The notes under the pieces are model-generated. The model was given only the letters and a program-made list of their open reading frames with translations. It ran no database searches and was not told the origin of the DNA. Of a stretch of 64,000 bases of DNA, positions 28,922 to 42,984 are shown piece by piece. This DNA is from Xiphias gladius (taxonomy: Eukaryota > Chordata > Actinopteri > Istiophoriformes > Xiphiidae): contig NC_053400.1 in assembly GCF_016859285.1 (NCBI RefSeq), positions 25,380,001 through 25,444,000 on the forward strand, written 5' to 3'. The stretch's first letter is position 1. Every line of letters begins with the position of its first letter. A program made the translations under genes and the position numbers.

Positions 28922-31084
28922 GATTAATCTTAAAAAAATAACTCGTCAGATATCAAAAGAGTTTAATGTTGCTCCTAACGGCCACGCTGGAAGGTGGAGT
29001 GAAAGTGCAGCATCATAGTGAGGAGGGAGCCGCGATAGCATTTATATATGGAGATGATGGAACGCATTTCTTTCAACGAGCGTCTTTCCTGGAAGACATT
29101 TGTATCTCTGCTCTTTGTTATTCACGTGAAAAGTGAAAGAAATAGTTGTGTGAAGAACGAAAAAAGGGAGCTTGAGAGAGAAGTTCCAACCCTGGCTCCT
29201 TTCTCACCTCTGCACAGCTGGCCTATCGCAGCATGAAAGTGGGTGTGAATGTCAGATTGACGGTTTCATAAATTACAGAAATGCTCAGACACAGCCCCCC
29301 TTAATCCTCATTCTCAAAGACAGAGCAAGTGGACAAGAGTAAGCTTATTTTTTTCATTTTACAAAATTAATTTTATATCTCTCTTTTACTCCAACGAGTT
29401 GTTGCGAGCAGAGCGTGATGGACCATGCAGATTAGAAAACAAATCCAATCAAGCATGAGACTAATCTTTTAAGCAAATGAACCTCTTTCTGGTAATTCTA
29501 ATAGTGCCACCTCCCATCAGGTAATTTCTGTTAGGACGCAGTCGATATTCCAAAAATTGAAATGAATTGATCAAGTCACTTGACTTTGTCAATAGACTAA
29601 TGGAGTAACTATAAAATTTGTCGATGTATGAAACTGTGGCGGAGGTAAATCACAGCATTGTGGTGCATTTTAATGGCGCGCAATTGATCAAAATGTCATC
29701 AGATGTGTGACAAAGTGTGGTCAATCCAGCTCCTCTGGCAACAGAGATGTGATGAACTGATAAACCAGCCAAAATACCCTCACAGGGTACCAGAACCCAG
29801 ATCTCTCTATTCATTTAGCTTCATCTTAGCACACTTGACAAGTGACAAAATGACCAATACGAATAAAAAATTTTTGACTTTCAATAACTTTCTGCAATAT
29901 CTGAGCAACACAGTTTTCAACACAGTTTTCATTCAAACCAAACAATTCTGCAGCTAATTTAATGATTGACAGCACAGCACAATATACTGTTCCACTGACT
30001 TTGAGGGAAGAATGAAAGTTTTAAACCTGATCTGGTTTAAATACAGTCGTCTCTGCCTCCTTCACTGATCTTTTCTTCCCTCTTTGTTCATTGTATTTGT
30101 TCTATTTACGGCTACAAGGGTAGAGAGGTCAGGGAAGTCAACCCTCTCTGTCAGTGTGCTAATTGGTTTGAATAAGGTGCCCCTCCTCCTGCTAAACTAC
30201 ATGTACTCAATCTTTAAGGTAGACTAAATCCCTTTTAGTTGGCCTGTCACCAACACCAAACAGTCAAACTTTGAGTCTAGTCAGTGCTTACTTTGTAACA
30301 GTACTGAGAAAACAAAATGTACTATTGTTATGAGTAAAAAATCAGCAACTTAATTTTAGGACATACAAATTGTTATCAGGAATAAACAAAATCTCAACTC
30401 TATTTTTATTTTTACAAATCGATATCAGTGAAAATCTGAGCTAATCATCCAAATTATTATGTCAAAATGGTGTGTCTGAAACTACTGCACAATTATATTC
30501 CAGTTATCTCTCTTCTAGTGGCACAGGTCAAATTTCCTGTTAGTTGACATAACTGACATTTGAAATAAAATCACTTCTCACTGCTGAATCTGAAAAATTT
30601 TAATCCTCCTGGACCCGAGCATGGCTTTGACCGAGCTATTAAAATCAGTTTCCTTTAAAAATGGATTGGCATCCTGATTTTACTTTTATGTCTCTGGCAC
30701 AAGTTTTTCTGTAATAGCTGGAGGAGCTCCCCCGCTACGGCTCTCCTCTCCCAGGGGTCAATCTAAGGTCTATTGTTTTATTTCTTGAGGCACCACTATA
30801 CTCCAACAGAAGTGTTTTTTAGATGGTCAAACACTGTCTGAATAGGCTTCATTTATTCGTGCCTACTCTCACTGGTTGTCTGTAAGTTCTAGAAAAAGGT
30901 TTTCGTATTGATATTTAGGGATTACAGCTAAATTACAGACGTTTTTATCCCCTCTGAGCTGGAAGGTGTCTTCTAGTCTTTTCATAATTTTATCCTTCTC
31001 TAATGTTTTTTTTAATCTTCTGTCACCACTGTTTTAATATTAATTTTGCGATTCTGCACTTCAGTCTTTGATATTGTATTTGTG

Positions 31085-31145
31085 GTTTTTATTGTCTTAA
31101 AGCGCTTAGTTTTTTGTAGAAAATGCTATTCAAATTAAATTGTTT
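31085..31145 (+). repeat. Tail fragment of a dispersed teleost repeat
   Basis: TTTATTGTCTTAAAGCGCTTAG then GAAAATGCTATTCAAATTAAATT resembles the widespread fish repeat tail that ends in a stretch of the type GCTATATAAATAAA. Fragment only. Confidence 0.4.
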
Positions 31146-33604
31146 ATAAATGCTGACATTCTCTTTCCACGTGTCCCAAAATGATTCTGTGAAAGACAAC
31201 TTTACACGTACCACATTTGCATTTCATGTTTACTGACATTTGGTTTGGTTTATTGACATTAGGTATTGTTCAAATATCCTAGCACTGTTTGTGATATTCT
31301 GTTTGCTCTTGGTGCACTGACGTGTTGAGTTTCAGGAAATGTTCCACTGGGACTGGCTCAGCGTGAACTAACTGAGGAATTAGCAATTCCGTAATTGGCC
31401 ATTCTGTCAGAGGGTCTAACAAGCTGAGATGATGAAACGGCCCCTAAGTGATTTGTCTCCTGCTCTGTCTCGCAATGTGCCTGACACAAAACTTCAGTCT
31501 TTAGTTAGAGCATCCGCTGTTGTCTGTTCTGCAGCTCACGCCGTACTCTTCCTACGCGCTACATAAAATCTTTGTTCGCCTGAAAGGACCAGATTGTAAT
31601 TACTTAAAACACAAAAACAAGGCTCTACCGATACACCAGCGTTAGTGTTAATACTGGTGAAAGCTGTCTCCTCTGCCAGCACTGTCCGCCAACTTAGCAA
31701 ACAGACGTTTTGACTTTTCACATTAGGCAAATCACAGGCGTTAATTAAAAAATTAAAAATAGGCTCTTTTCTACTGTATGTGTCCCACTGAAGGGCGTCA
31801 CAGTGAGGGGAAGAGTGGAACTAAGTCACCAGGGCCCCAACGTGAGGCAATTTTACGTTCTTAGCACAATTATTAAGCTACCCCCGTTATCTTTCTGTTG
31901 TTTCTTCTGTCCAAAACAATGTCAGAGGGGCATCAACCCCCTCAGAAAGTTGGTTTTGTTCAGTCCTGCAGCAGGGTGGGCAAAAATAGTTTTTTTCTGT
32001 AAATGTGGTAACTGCGCTGATTACGATGGTTAGGATTTCAGGTGAACTTTGAAGCAATCGTGTAATCATTTATCAGTCATTTAAAAAGAGCAGTAAAAGG
32101 CTAAATTTAGGCAAAATTCAAATCAAAAGAGAAAATCAATCAAAAGAGAAAAGAAAAAAAAGCAGCTGAGCGGATCAAAAGCAGAGACAAATTTCTTGTG
32201 AACACAGCTTGGTAGCATGGTTTCAGAATGGTTAAGTATTGGTATGTAACATGGCTAGCTGGCTAATATTATAATAGTTTGCTGATAAATGAAGCATTGT
32301 ACAATATCTTAAAATTTTTAGAATTTTAAATTGCTGTTTTAAGTCTGTAGCTTTAACTTTTTAAAGATGATCACTTTTAGTAAAGAAAATAAACCTTCAG
32401 CAGCATCACAGGTTTAATATCTCAGACTGAATGATTATTTAAAATGACTTCTTTATTAAGACAAGTCCATCGGTTTGAGAGTGGCAGGGTCTAATCCTGA
32501 TTTTTCAGTTTTAATACTTAGGCTATCTGATTCATATATCTATGGATTGCGTCCTTAGTTTTCCAAGTGCTTTATTATGCTACTTCGATGTTGCAACAGA
32601 CCGGGCCGCACTTGTTGTAATACTGTGATCCTTTCCTAGTGTTGGGTAAGATGTAAGATGGCTGTACACCACTGTCTTATGCTCAGGGTAAAACCAAGAC
32701 CTGGAAAACTGTGACAGAAGTAACGTAAAGCCTCACAGCGAGTGTGTGCCCCATAGCTACATGTATGTCTGAAGTTAAATATCTCCCAATGTATGGCTGA
32801 GTTGCTGTTCAGTATTGTTCACGGTTAAGCTTTGGGTAAGGGTGCCACTTAGACCCTGGTGCGGATTGGATTTTGGGCCACAGTTGCATTTGGATTTAGG
32901 ATTAAGAGAGTATAAATATGGATGCAGATACTTTACATGTTTGTCTCTCCTACCATAAAAGAGATGGATACGCCATTAATGTTTTCAAACTCTCTGAATT
33001 TACCTTTAAAGTCCTTCATCACTGTCCTCTCCGTTTTCCTGCACCGACTCTTTCTCCGGCACCCCTCCCCTGCCCCCCTTCCCCGAGGCTGTGCGCTTGC
33101 CCTGACAATGCAGCATTATGGAAATAAATTGTTCCATTAGGTGCATTGTGTTCTGTCATCAGGCCAGCCACACTGAGTTATTAATGGACACAGCCTCCGC
33201 TTTGATTAAGACTGAAGATTTATGAAAAAACAGGCACTGTTTTTATCACCCAACATACTTTACATACTGACGTGTGTTCACACAGATACACTCGCAGGAA
33301 GTGACCTCATGAATGTCACCAAACTGGACGACACCTCGTCTCTAAATTGACAGACACATGAGAGTTTTCTGATTTCACTTTTGGACATTTTCAGGATGAG
33401 AGTCCCGGTGGCACAGACATGCAGTAAACACACTATAAAATGTGAATGACTTTCAGAACTCTCATGTGAAGTCACTTAAATATTTCAAGATCTATTCAAA
33501 AATTCATTTAATTACATTTGATACTTTTTGTCTCCTTTACATAACTGTGGTGTGTGTTATACCAATGAAAGATTGCCATCTAGAATGCTAGAAAGGTCAA
33601 GTAA

Positions 33605-33710
33605 GAGTCAAATGAAATTTTATTTATGTTGGCCAATATCACAAATCACAAATTTGCCTTAAGGGGCTTACCAATCTGTAAAGCATACGGCACCTTCTAT
33701 CCTTAGATGC
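33605..33710 (-). repeat. Dispersed repeat, family C tail (minus orientation)
   Basis: Plus strand reads ATTTTATTTATGTTGGCCA, ATCACAAATCACAAATTTGCC and then GGGGCTTACCAATCTGTAAAG. The reverse complement matches the fragment at about 59.14-59.21 kb. It is a SINE-like or LINE-tail-like teleost repeat fragment. Confidence 0.6.
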
Positions 33711-33814
33711 GTGAATGTCTACACAGAAAGTGTTTCATGTACATTTTTTAGTCGGCCGTCCCACGCATGTCTGATGGAACAGATGCAGTCCGATTTTAAA
33801 TCAATGTGTTTTGA

Positions 33815-34075
33815 GCTAAATGATAGCATCACCTTGCCAACATGAAATTTGTTAATTAGCACTACATTTTAAATGCAGCTGAGGTTGATGGTAATTTTTT
33901 CTAATTTTGCAGGTATTTGGTCATAAACCAAATAAATAAATGAATGTAAATATTGACCTAATGATGGCGCTAGTATTGGACAATAATAATTGTAAAATTA
34001 ACAAAGAAAAGTTAAAGGATCACCAAGGGATTAAAATTCATCCTGTTATCAGACATGAATCTTCCAGTAATAATA
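33815..34075 (-). repeat. Dispersed repeat, family A, reverse-orientation fragment
   Basis: Contains, in reverse, the TTAGCAAAT, CCTCAGCTG, TTTGGTTTATGACCAAAT, GCGCCATCATTAGGTC and GGATGAATTT blocks of family A. Both ends are lost. Confidence 0.65.
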
Positions 34076-34344
34076 AATATCACCAGGAGGATGACGAAGA
34101 AGTGAGTGTGTTTTTAATAGAGCTTGTTCGTTGTACATGGAGTCAGGTACACCACCTTAAATGTAATGTGAGCATAGTTTCAAATTTATTGGCCGCCTCT
34201 CAGTGTCATGGTGCCAGATGCTTCTGAGCATGCCATCTTTCGACTCACAAAAAGGACTTCTGCAGGACCTGATGCTGCGGCAACTGTGTTTGTCTGAGTG
34301 CAGCGTATCAGAACAGTGCGTAGGATACATGCTATTTCAATATT

Positions 34345-34403
34345 ACATTACGTTACAATTACTCATTTGGCAGACGCTTTTATCCAAAGCGACTTACAAG
34401 TGA
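34345..34403 (+). repeat. Conserved teleost repeat core (CAGACGCTTTTATCCAAAGC)
   Basis: The segment ACTCATTTGGCAGACGCTTT continuing to AAGCGACTTACAAG is a core sequence found in huge copy number in fish genomes. Only about 60 bp remain here. Confidence 0.6.
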
Positions 34404-35079
34404 GGCACACCACTAAAGCTTCAGAAAAGTAGGAGACCTGGAAGTAAGTACCAAGTATCAAATACTAAATCTTTTCATTATATGTCTCCTTACTCATTGT
34501 CTTTGTATCATACAGGCCTTTAGTCATTCCCTCTCTAGAATACAGGTAGGTGTGTGTGTGTATGTGTGCGTATGTACAAGTGTGAATGGTCCCATTTATC
34601 AGTCCAGTTAACCCTTGGCAGCGAGTAGTAATATGGCGGAGGAGACCAGAGGGGGAAGCAGGCACTCGTTCTAATTAAATCCCCCCTCCGCCCACTCACC
34701 CACACCTACGCGGACTGCCTCCCCTCCTCCGGCAGGAGAGACACTGACCTTCCAACCCAGCCTTCCCCCTGTTGCCTGCGTCTCCCACCTCAGCTCTGCA
34801 AACTGCAAAGTGACACATGGAAACAGTTTTAAGCTCCAATGGGAGTTTACACGTCAATCTTTAACATCACTTACTCTGGCTAAAACAAAGATTCATATAT
34901 TACTGATTTGAATTTAAATGAATTACTAATTTCTCACACCAGTGTCAAACATATTATGCTTAATAAAAGACATTTCTATTTATCCCCTGCTCAGTGTTAA
35001 TACATGAAAAAACAAAGTTTACTCATGGGTTAAAGTCATCAGGCCCCATATGACCTGTAAGTAACTGAAGGTGGTTGTA

Positions 35080-35488
35080 TGGATGGCAACAGTTGGATGG
35101 ACTGCCATGAAATTTCGTACAGATATTTATGGTCCCCAGAGGAGGAAGCCTAAAAAGTTTGGCGATACTCTGACTTTCCATCTAGCGCCACCAGTAGGCT
35201 GACATTTTCGTTTTTTTAGTTAAATTTCTCCACAGCTACTGGGTGGATTGCGAGGAAATTTGGTACACCCATTTATGTCCCCCAAATGATAACTTGCAAC
35301 AACTTTGGTGATCTCCCTTTACTTTTCCCCTTGAGCCATCACAAGGTCAGAATTTGCATGTGACCAATAATTTGGTATGTGACAAAATACCTTCAAACTA
35401 ATGGACATTCCCATAAACCTCAGAAGTACTTTTTTGGTGTTTTTTTTTTTGCGTTTGTTTTTTGTGTTAAGAAGTAATTAGTAAATGT
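35080..35488 (+). repeat. Dispersed repeat, family A, 5' two-module copy
   Basis: Both GGATGGAnTGCCATGAAAT-type modules are present, with TCTAGCGCCACC after the first. The ATGTTAGCATGC-rich 3' part is missing, so it is truncated at the opposite end from the copy at 33.8 kb. Confidence 0.7.
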
Positions 35489-38454
35489 CTCTCTCACTTT
35501 GACAGATGGACTTACCAGAAACTGTGGCCACAAAGCAGCAAACAAATCTGTTTGTACTCTTATGAAAACAGGAACATTGTGGTCAACTGTGAAATACTTT
35601 CCCTTCATTGATGTATTCAAGGTTTTTGTTGTAATAACTATATTTGCTTTCCCAGGACTGTTGACCTAATCGACATATGATGATGATGCTTTTCCCCTCT
35701 CAGCTATGTATGCCCTCACTGAGCTGTTGACCTTCTCTAATCCAGCCCGTTCTCAATGTGAGTGGCTTATGATCTTCATGCTGACTCCAAATAAATGTGA
35801 GTAATGTGGAATTAATGTGGATAAATGTTTGCACTGGTATGAGGGCGTACAGCTGGCTTTTGTGTGGCATGATGGGTTCAAAAGAGGGTTAAGAGCAGGG
35901 TAAGCTGTTTGGCTGACAGCATCAAAGCGAGTGGCATCGTTAATACAGTCCCAGGCTGAGGTGTGGTCCCAGTGGCTCCATCCACTGCTTGTGAAGGTTA
36001 CACATGAAGTTGCATGTCTGCATGTAGGGACAGGTAACTGTATCTGTGTTTGAACAGAAGTATGCACAAATTAGAAGAAATAATCAAGCCTTAACTGTTA
36101 GAATATATAAATATTTTAAAACTAATGGTGCATTTGTGGGCTCATTTTGAGTTTGGTATTATCTGAGGCACAGCTATCATTTTTTAACACGAAGTACAAA
36201 GTTTATTAGCATAAAATTGTTTAAGTAACTCGCACCCCAGTAATAAAATGCCAAATGTATTTGGCTATTAATGTGTTACAGCAAAAGTTACGTGGTTGTG
36301 AATAGGGAGGGAGAATAGAATGATCACCAGATAGTACAAGAGTTTTGTTTTTTGATCTGGGTTGTTCTCCTGAGACATACAATTTTATACTTTTTATTTA
36401 TTGCTCCATTTTAATTTAACATAATTCTACATTAGTTTATTTTTCCTCCCTTGCAATTACTCATTTAGACATAATGTTATGCTGCTTTCCTTCCTGAGAA
36501 TAACATAATAATTATACTGCCCCACTAGGGAAGAATAAAGTTCTTTGAATTGAACTGAACACAGTGTTGAAAAAAAAAAAAAGAAGAAGAAAAAAAGGCA
36601 GATAATTAATTTCTTCAACTACAGTGCAAACACACCCCAAAACTGTGCAATGCAGCTGCTGCTTACCCTTGCTTGGAAAAACTCTCACTTACTCTTACTA
36701 CGCTGTAGTTATCACTAACACTCTCATCCTAGGAAGCAGCTCTTGCTTGTAGAGTGTCAATTTCAGAAGAAAACTGCTCTTGGAGTGCTGGTGGCAGGTA
36801 TTATTTTTTATCTCATGTTTTATCTCACATTTTTTCTTATCTCGTCAGCTGATGATCCAACAGCAGCACGTAGAGTGAAACCAACTACAGTATGTGTTAA
36901 TACTTATAAGGTTGGACAACCTATTAAAAGACTTTTTTTTTTTTTAATATGCAACTATCCCTCCGGTCTAAATTTAAACCAGCAATAACTGATTTTTTTG
37001 GCCACTTGGAGGCGGTGGAAACAAAATGTTGACATATTATCACGGTTTAAGTTTATATCGTAAAATTGTTGCAAACAGTTGCTTATTTACACATCCGGCA
37101 ATTACGGAGCAAAACTATTGTTCATTTGGAGTCATGTTTGTGGGGTCCTGGAGAATGTAAATCCAATATTCCCTACCCTTTAGCTCTGTTTTTGGTCAGT
37201 CTGCTGAGCAGGTAGAGTGTACAATGGGTTTTTAGAGTTTTTTCACTGAAGACAGCTGCATACTGTGGCTGAAAACTATTGACCCCTTTCAAACTGTCGC
37301 AATATTTTCACAATGTCATTTGATACATTTTTATTGTGAAATATTGTTTATAGCTACTTTAAGGTATATTTGGTTTAAGTTGCATGTACTCATGTCTCCT
37401 GATTCTTGTCCAACAAACACACCCATACAACACAACTACTTCAGGAATTGTCTCGGGGTATAGTTTAAAAGTGTCCTGGGAAATGTGGGAAATTAGAAAA
37501 AAAAATTGTTTTTTTAGTTGTTTTTTTTTTTGAGAAAAAAAGAAAAAAGGTATTGGAGCAATCTGTTTACATCTGTTGCCTTCACCTAAACCTTTTCGAC
37601 ACGAGTTCCTTATCACCGCTGACAGTAGGGATTTGGGTCATTTGCTACATTTGTATTCTATTTACATAAAACTAAATAGATACCAGTGTGTGTGTCTGCA
37701 TGCAAGCATACAGAGGGTCACGTCAACATCTCATTTATGTAATGGCTTCACATTTATCGCACCCTGACAAGACTGACAGATGGAAATGACATCACTAACA
37801 TTTAAATTGTTGTCCTTCTCTCTGCAGAGTAATTCATCCTAAGTGATGCATATTCCACCAACAAGCTATTTCCACACTCATGTACTTCATCTTTACTCCA
37901 CCTTTCTCAAAAACACACACACACACACACACACAGACAGACACACACACATACATGCTTTAATCCCCCTCTCACTTTCTGCATTTCATTTTACAGTCCC
38001 CACAACCTCACAGTGTCACTGCGCCATCCAATTGGCATAATTGAGCCGGGTCAGATGATAAAGAGACCTATAACAATCAATGCAGGTGAAATAAAAAACA
38101 GCTCCCAGTTATTACTTTTGGCCTTTTCCAACGTCAATCAATGCCCCTACCCTACACACACAAGTGCACATACACCCATCAGTTTAACAGACCGGGACTG
38201 TTGCGTTTATTTAAAGAAAACACTTGACGTCTCAGAAACAGGCATGAAGAGACACAAGGAGGCGAAGGCAGCAAAGGAAGAGGAGGAGGAGGAGGTTCAG
38301 TCGTATCAGAGCTGAGACAGATGAGATGTGACAGGCTGCCACTCTTCTCAACACCTTCTCATCAGCCTGACACAGCTGTCACAGCCCTATTTCAGGAAAA
38401 TTAAACAGCCTTACGGTAAACTGGCCTGTCTGGGGGGAGGGGCTGGAGGAGCAA

Positions 38455-38457
<3 letters not shown>

Positions 38458-38511
<54 letters not shown>
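38458..38511. repeat. (GT)n microsatellite
   Basis: About 27 uninterrupted GT repeats on the plus strand. Confidence 0.95.
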
Positions 38512-38513
<2 letters not shown>

Positions 38514-39299
38514 ATGAATAAGCTTGTAGTATGCAGATGGGCTTTCTGCTTCTCTCCTCCCCCAACCTGCTCCCCTCCTTCGAGCACCATCCTCTCCTTT
38601 TGACATGGTAATGGCTCCAAATTGATGAAGACACTTCACTCATTCAGCGACAACTCTGCTGGCAAGAGACATAAACACTTCCTCCACCCCTCCTCATCCA
38701 TCACTTGTGAAGCCCCTCCCTTCTGCCTGCTCGCATTGGCTGGGCGGGAAGTTGTTTAATCAGCTAATTTGTCCTTCTTTGGCCATCGTTAATGACCGTA
38801 CCACCACTGGATTATCTTGTCATCTCATTCTCCTAATCAGCGGTGATGAACTGCTCATCAAACTATCATCCTCCTTTTTCCTTTGACATGCTTAGCAAAG
38901 GTTATAGACCTGTAATTAAAACTAATCTGTTGGGTCACATTTCTTTCTTTAAATGGCAGAATAGAGTCTGTTTCAGTAGATTTTCTACAGTGGCCAAGAG
39001 ACCTCAGCTGTCATCGCACTTCAAATTCAGAAAATGTAAGAAAAATTTTAAAAGTGTCTTTTTTTTTTTTTTTAATGCTGCAAATAAATAAAACAAAAGT
39101 GGCATAAGGAGCTGTGTCACAATCACAAAAGCAAATAGAGAAATACTACTTATTCACCATTCTTAGTTTTCGTCTGTTTTGTTTATGTGCATCAATTTTC
39201 TCCGAATGCTGCCACCTGTTTGTTGCTAAAATATCTATAAGTCTATGTGTATCTTCCAGAACATTGTTTTTGTTACTATGTGTACACTGAATACACACA

Positions 39300-39382
39300 G
39301 TTCCTCATAAACACACTAGAAACCGGAGTCACCTTCCTTGTATGCATAGACATACTTTGCCGATAAAGCGGATTCTGATTTG
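39300..39382 (+). repeat. LINE 3'-end fragment (L2/Rex-like)
   Basis: CCTTCCTTGTATGCATAGAC followed by CATACTTTGCCGATAAAGCGG and ATTCTGATTTGG matches the typical 3' tail of fish L2-type LINEs (CTTGTATG...AATAAAGCTGATTCTGAT). No reverse transcriptase is left. Confidence 0.5.
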
Positions 39383-39909
39383 GATTTATTTGCTTGTGTT
39401 TTCTTAAACTGCAGTTTGTCGAGCTCCATCGGCCATCAATATATTTTTGAAGGAAATGCAAAGTCTAGGATGAAAAAAAATTTGTCACATACAATGTGTG
39501 AATTGAACAAAATAATAGAAATGATTCTTGTGTTCATCAGATTAAACTCTAATCTGGAGTAAACTCTAATCTGGAGTAAAGCCAAGACGAGGCATGGAAA
39601 ATGGGCGGATTCCTATCCTATCCTTAATGATTTTTTTTAAAAGTATAATTTTAAACAATAGAATTACCATTATTTTTTTTTCATGACCCTTCAAAGCCTC
39701 ATTTTCATGTTAAGATAGAGGTGAGATGGTGAATAGTTCTCTTGGTTATTCCCAATGTTACCACTATACGATGAGAACCACATATCAGAAAAATATTAGC
39801 TGTGATTCACTGCTGTTATACTTCTTCCTCCACAAGGGATATGTGTGAAGTGCAAACAGACAGGAATTATTGACAGAAACAAGGGGATGGATGTATGCAA
39901 AAATCAGGG

Positions 39910-40290
39910 TAAACTTGGATGCATCGGTCTGATACATCGGATCGGTGTCGGTGCCAGTACTGTCATTATTATGCAGATCAGTTATCGGCCGTGATGTGAC
40001 CCATCCACATTAAATGCAGTTTCTTTTACAATGTCATTATAAAATTAAGTGTTTCCACTATCAATTACATCCGTTCAAGCTGTTGATTCGTGTTTTTACC
40101 GCCACAGCAGTCACTCAAGTCTCGAGTTACCTTACACTTGAAAAAGGATACCAGTGAGTTCTTCACACAGTATCCACCACACAGTGAGGTACAGATTTTA
40201 AATCCGCGAAAAAGCGAGTGCCAATGTCGACTGGCACCTGATATCATCAGATAAGCGAAGATCAAGTGTTGGAATTGGTATTCATAGAAA
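39910..40290. repeat. Probable DNA-transposon remnant with GATCGGTATCGG-type ends
   Basis: The left side carries GATGCATCGGTCTGATACATC and GGTGTCGGTGCC; the right side reads, reversed, as an ACCAATTCCAACAC stretch with a related end. Such TCGGTATCGG-rich ends are common in fish DNA elements. The assignment is weak. Confidence 0.35.
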
Positions 40291-42094
40291 AAATTTTTCA
40301 ACCAGATATCATGTAGTACACGACCTGCCTCAGCTCAATTTGTTTGGGTGTCAAGTCTTCATTTAACTTAGAAATCCTCCCTGTTACCCCAGATTGTGGG
40401 GTGGCTCACCTTTTAGTTTTCTGGTATTAACTACATTTGCATTTACTGGGAATTTCAGGTGTCATCAATCAGTCCCTAATTAGATAACAGAGAATCCAGA
40501 TCAGCTTTGAGTTATGAGGACCAGAACTAAGAACCACAACCTTAAGTAAACTGATAAACTGCCATAACCCAACCTTAATTCCACTACTGTTGATTTCGGT
40601 TGAAAGTTTATTTAAGAGCTGATTCAGAAATTTTCCCCTATAAGAAAGGAAAAACATCTTCGTTCTTTTGACCTTGAAAGCAATACTTGAAATTAGTATA
40701 AAATAGCCATATCAATTATTGTTAGCTTCTTTTAAGTACAAGTACAACCTTTAATATGAGGTAACTAATACAAAAAAATGCAGGCATCTTTCCAGTGTGT
40801 ATACATACTAGTAGGGGACACGAGGTGTCTTTCTGAGCACTGTGAAATTCATTATAGGGTTGAGAGAAGAAATAAAGGAATCTCTCTCTATGCGATTGTG
40901 GGATGCCAGTAAACTAAATTATGACTTATGGACTAAAGATCATGTCTTGAGGCCTGTTTAAGCCACTTTCTTGCTGTTTCAGCAAAACTGCGCAGCTACA
41001 CTGTAGGTGAAAGAGTTGCGATGCCTTTTAAAGTATTTATAAACATCCAACCTGTACTGACCTTGTATGGCAAATAAAAACTATCGATCCTGCCTCCCCA
41101 ACTCCCACTTTAAAAGACTTATAGTGGAGCTCCATTTCATCTAATCACTTGGCAAAAGAGTCCAGGGTCTAAATAAAGAAAGAATAAATAAAAAAGTCCC
41201 TGGGCCAACGTGTTGCTCTCACCTTTGCAGATGAAATTACCCGAAAAGCTGTTACAAATCAATATAATCAATGCAATCAGCTAACTGACACAGGCAATCT
41301 CCTGCCAGTAAGTAAAATACCCCCGGTGGAGATCTTTCAATCTCTGGTGCCATAATTGCCCCCAAGGGCGACGTTAGGGTGTAGCATTTTGTACACTTAA
41401 TTAAATTAGTGAGCTCTGTGGACAGGGCGGGTTGCCGATCTCACAGAGAACGGAAAGGTCTGGCCCTTTGCCAGTAATTAAGGCAATACCTTTCCTGATT
41501 GCGCCAATCCCCCTTAATGAACTCATTATGCATTTTAACCCAAACACTCCCATGAATTAATGAGCACAAAGAAAGCTCCTGGATGGAAAGAACGTCCCGA
41601 TCACGAACACAAGCCGTAAGTCATCCACTCAAAGGGGTAGACGTAATGTCCATATTTCTCCCTTGTTCGGCTGCAGCCAAGGCTAATTTGGACTTGAGTG
41701 ACAGCAAAAGTTCTGGGTCTATACACATAAAGCTTTAAAGAAATAAGACCCCTTGTCTGGCAAGTAACAACAGAAACTTTACTGGGCTACTTTAAAAAGG
41801 TCTCACTGGAATCATATCTGAATTCACTGTATTTAGAAAACTCTTGTATGGTCATTTTGCACGGATAAGACCTGCATGGTCACACCCACATGGGGTCCAC
41901 ACGTATGTGCAAAATGATTTAAAGAGACCTAGGAACACTGCAGGGTGGGAGCAGCTCTGCGCTGACCCATAATGCTTTGCTAATTAAATAATTCACTAAT
42001 TGATTCATCGCCAAATCAATAAAACTTGCAGATGTTTTATGGTGTGAGAGCTAAAGTGTGTTTGTGTTTGAGGACTGGGGTTGGGTTACAAATG

Positions 42095-42097
<3 letters not shown>

Positions 42098-42148
<51 letters not shown>
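42098..42148. repeat. (CA)n microsatellite
   Basis: About 25 CA repeats followed by a short C run. Confidence 0.95.
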
Positions 42149-42149
<1 letters not shown>

Positions 42150-42984
42150 GCACCCCCCCCCACCTGAATAACCACCAAAAGCACATGAAATTGGTGCTAA
42201 AATGTAGGCAAACATTGAGTTGACCTTGTGCTTGTGTTGTATGACATCATTTCAGCCCCTCACAGGCAAATGATAGTGAATACAAAAGGCGAGGGCGGAG
42301 TGTGACAAGGTGTGTGTGTGTCTGTGTGTCTGTGTGTGTGGGCACATGTTGAAGCTATAAACCCAGCTCCGTCCTGAACCAAGTCCCAGGAGAGTCTGGG
42401 GTTTGTGAGTGGGCCTGAGGAAGAAATCCTCTGGGATATCATTAATTCAAGTGTAATGAATCCTTAGGGTGTTTGTATAAAAGGGCATCTGCACTGTAAA
42501 TATGTGGTATGTTGTGTATACTTTATGACTGGTCATTTGGGTGTGTGCATCTCTGCCTGGTAAGGTAGGAATTACCCTCGAAAGTAATTGGGACGGCAGT
42601 GAAATGTGACATCTCACCGATCTGAGTGGACTACTGGTTGTAAATCCAGCTACATGAGCAGTTTGATATTTGTTTTCTAGCATGTCTGCACAAACACAAA
42701 CACAAAGAGAGACCCAGAGAATGACCACCAGTGCTCAATACTGTTAGTTGAGGGTTGTGTTTGTCTGTCGATTCACCTAATACTGAGCCGACTTCATTAA
42801 AAAAAGTAAAGTATTTCTCATTTAATGTGAAACTGCATTGACACTGATGGACAAACTAGCTTGTTACTATGAAAGCTCTAAATTAACAGAGTTACACCTA
42901 AACGATTCAGTAACAACACTCCATCTTTAAATAGATAAATCCTTCACTTCTTTTGGCTCAACCATCACTAACACAAGATTACAC

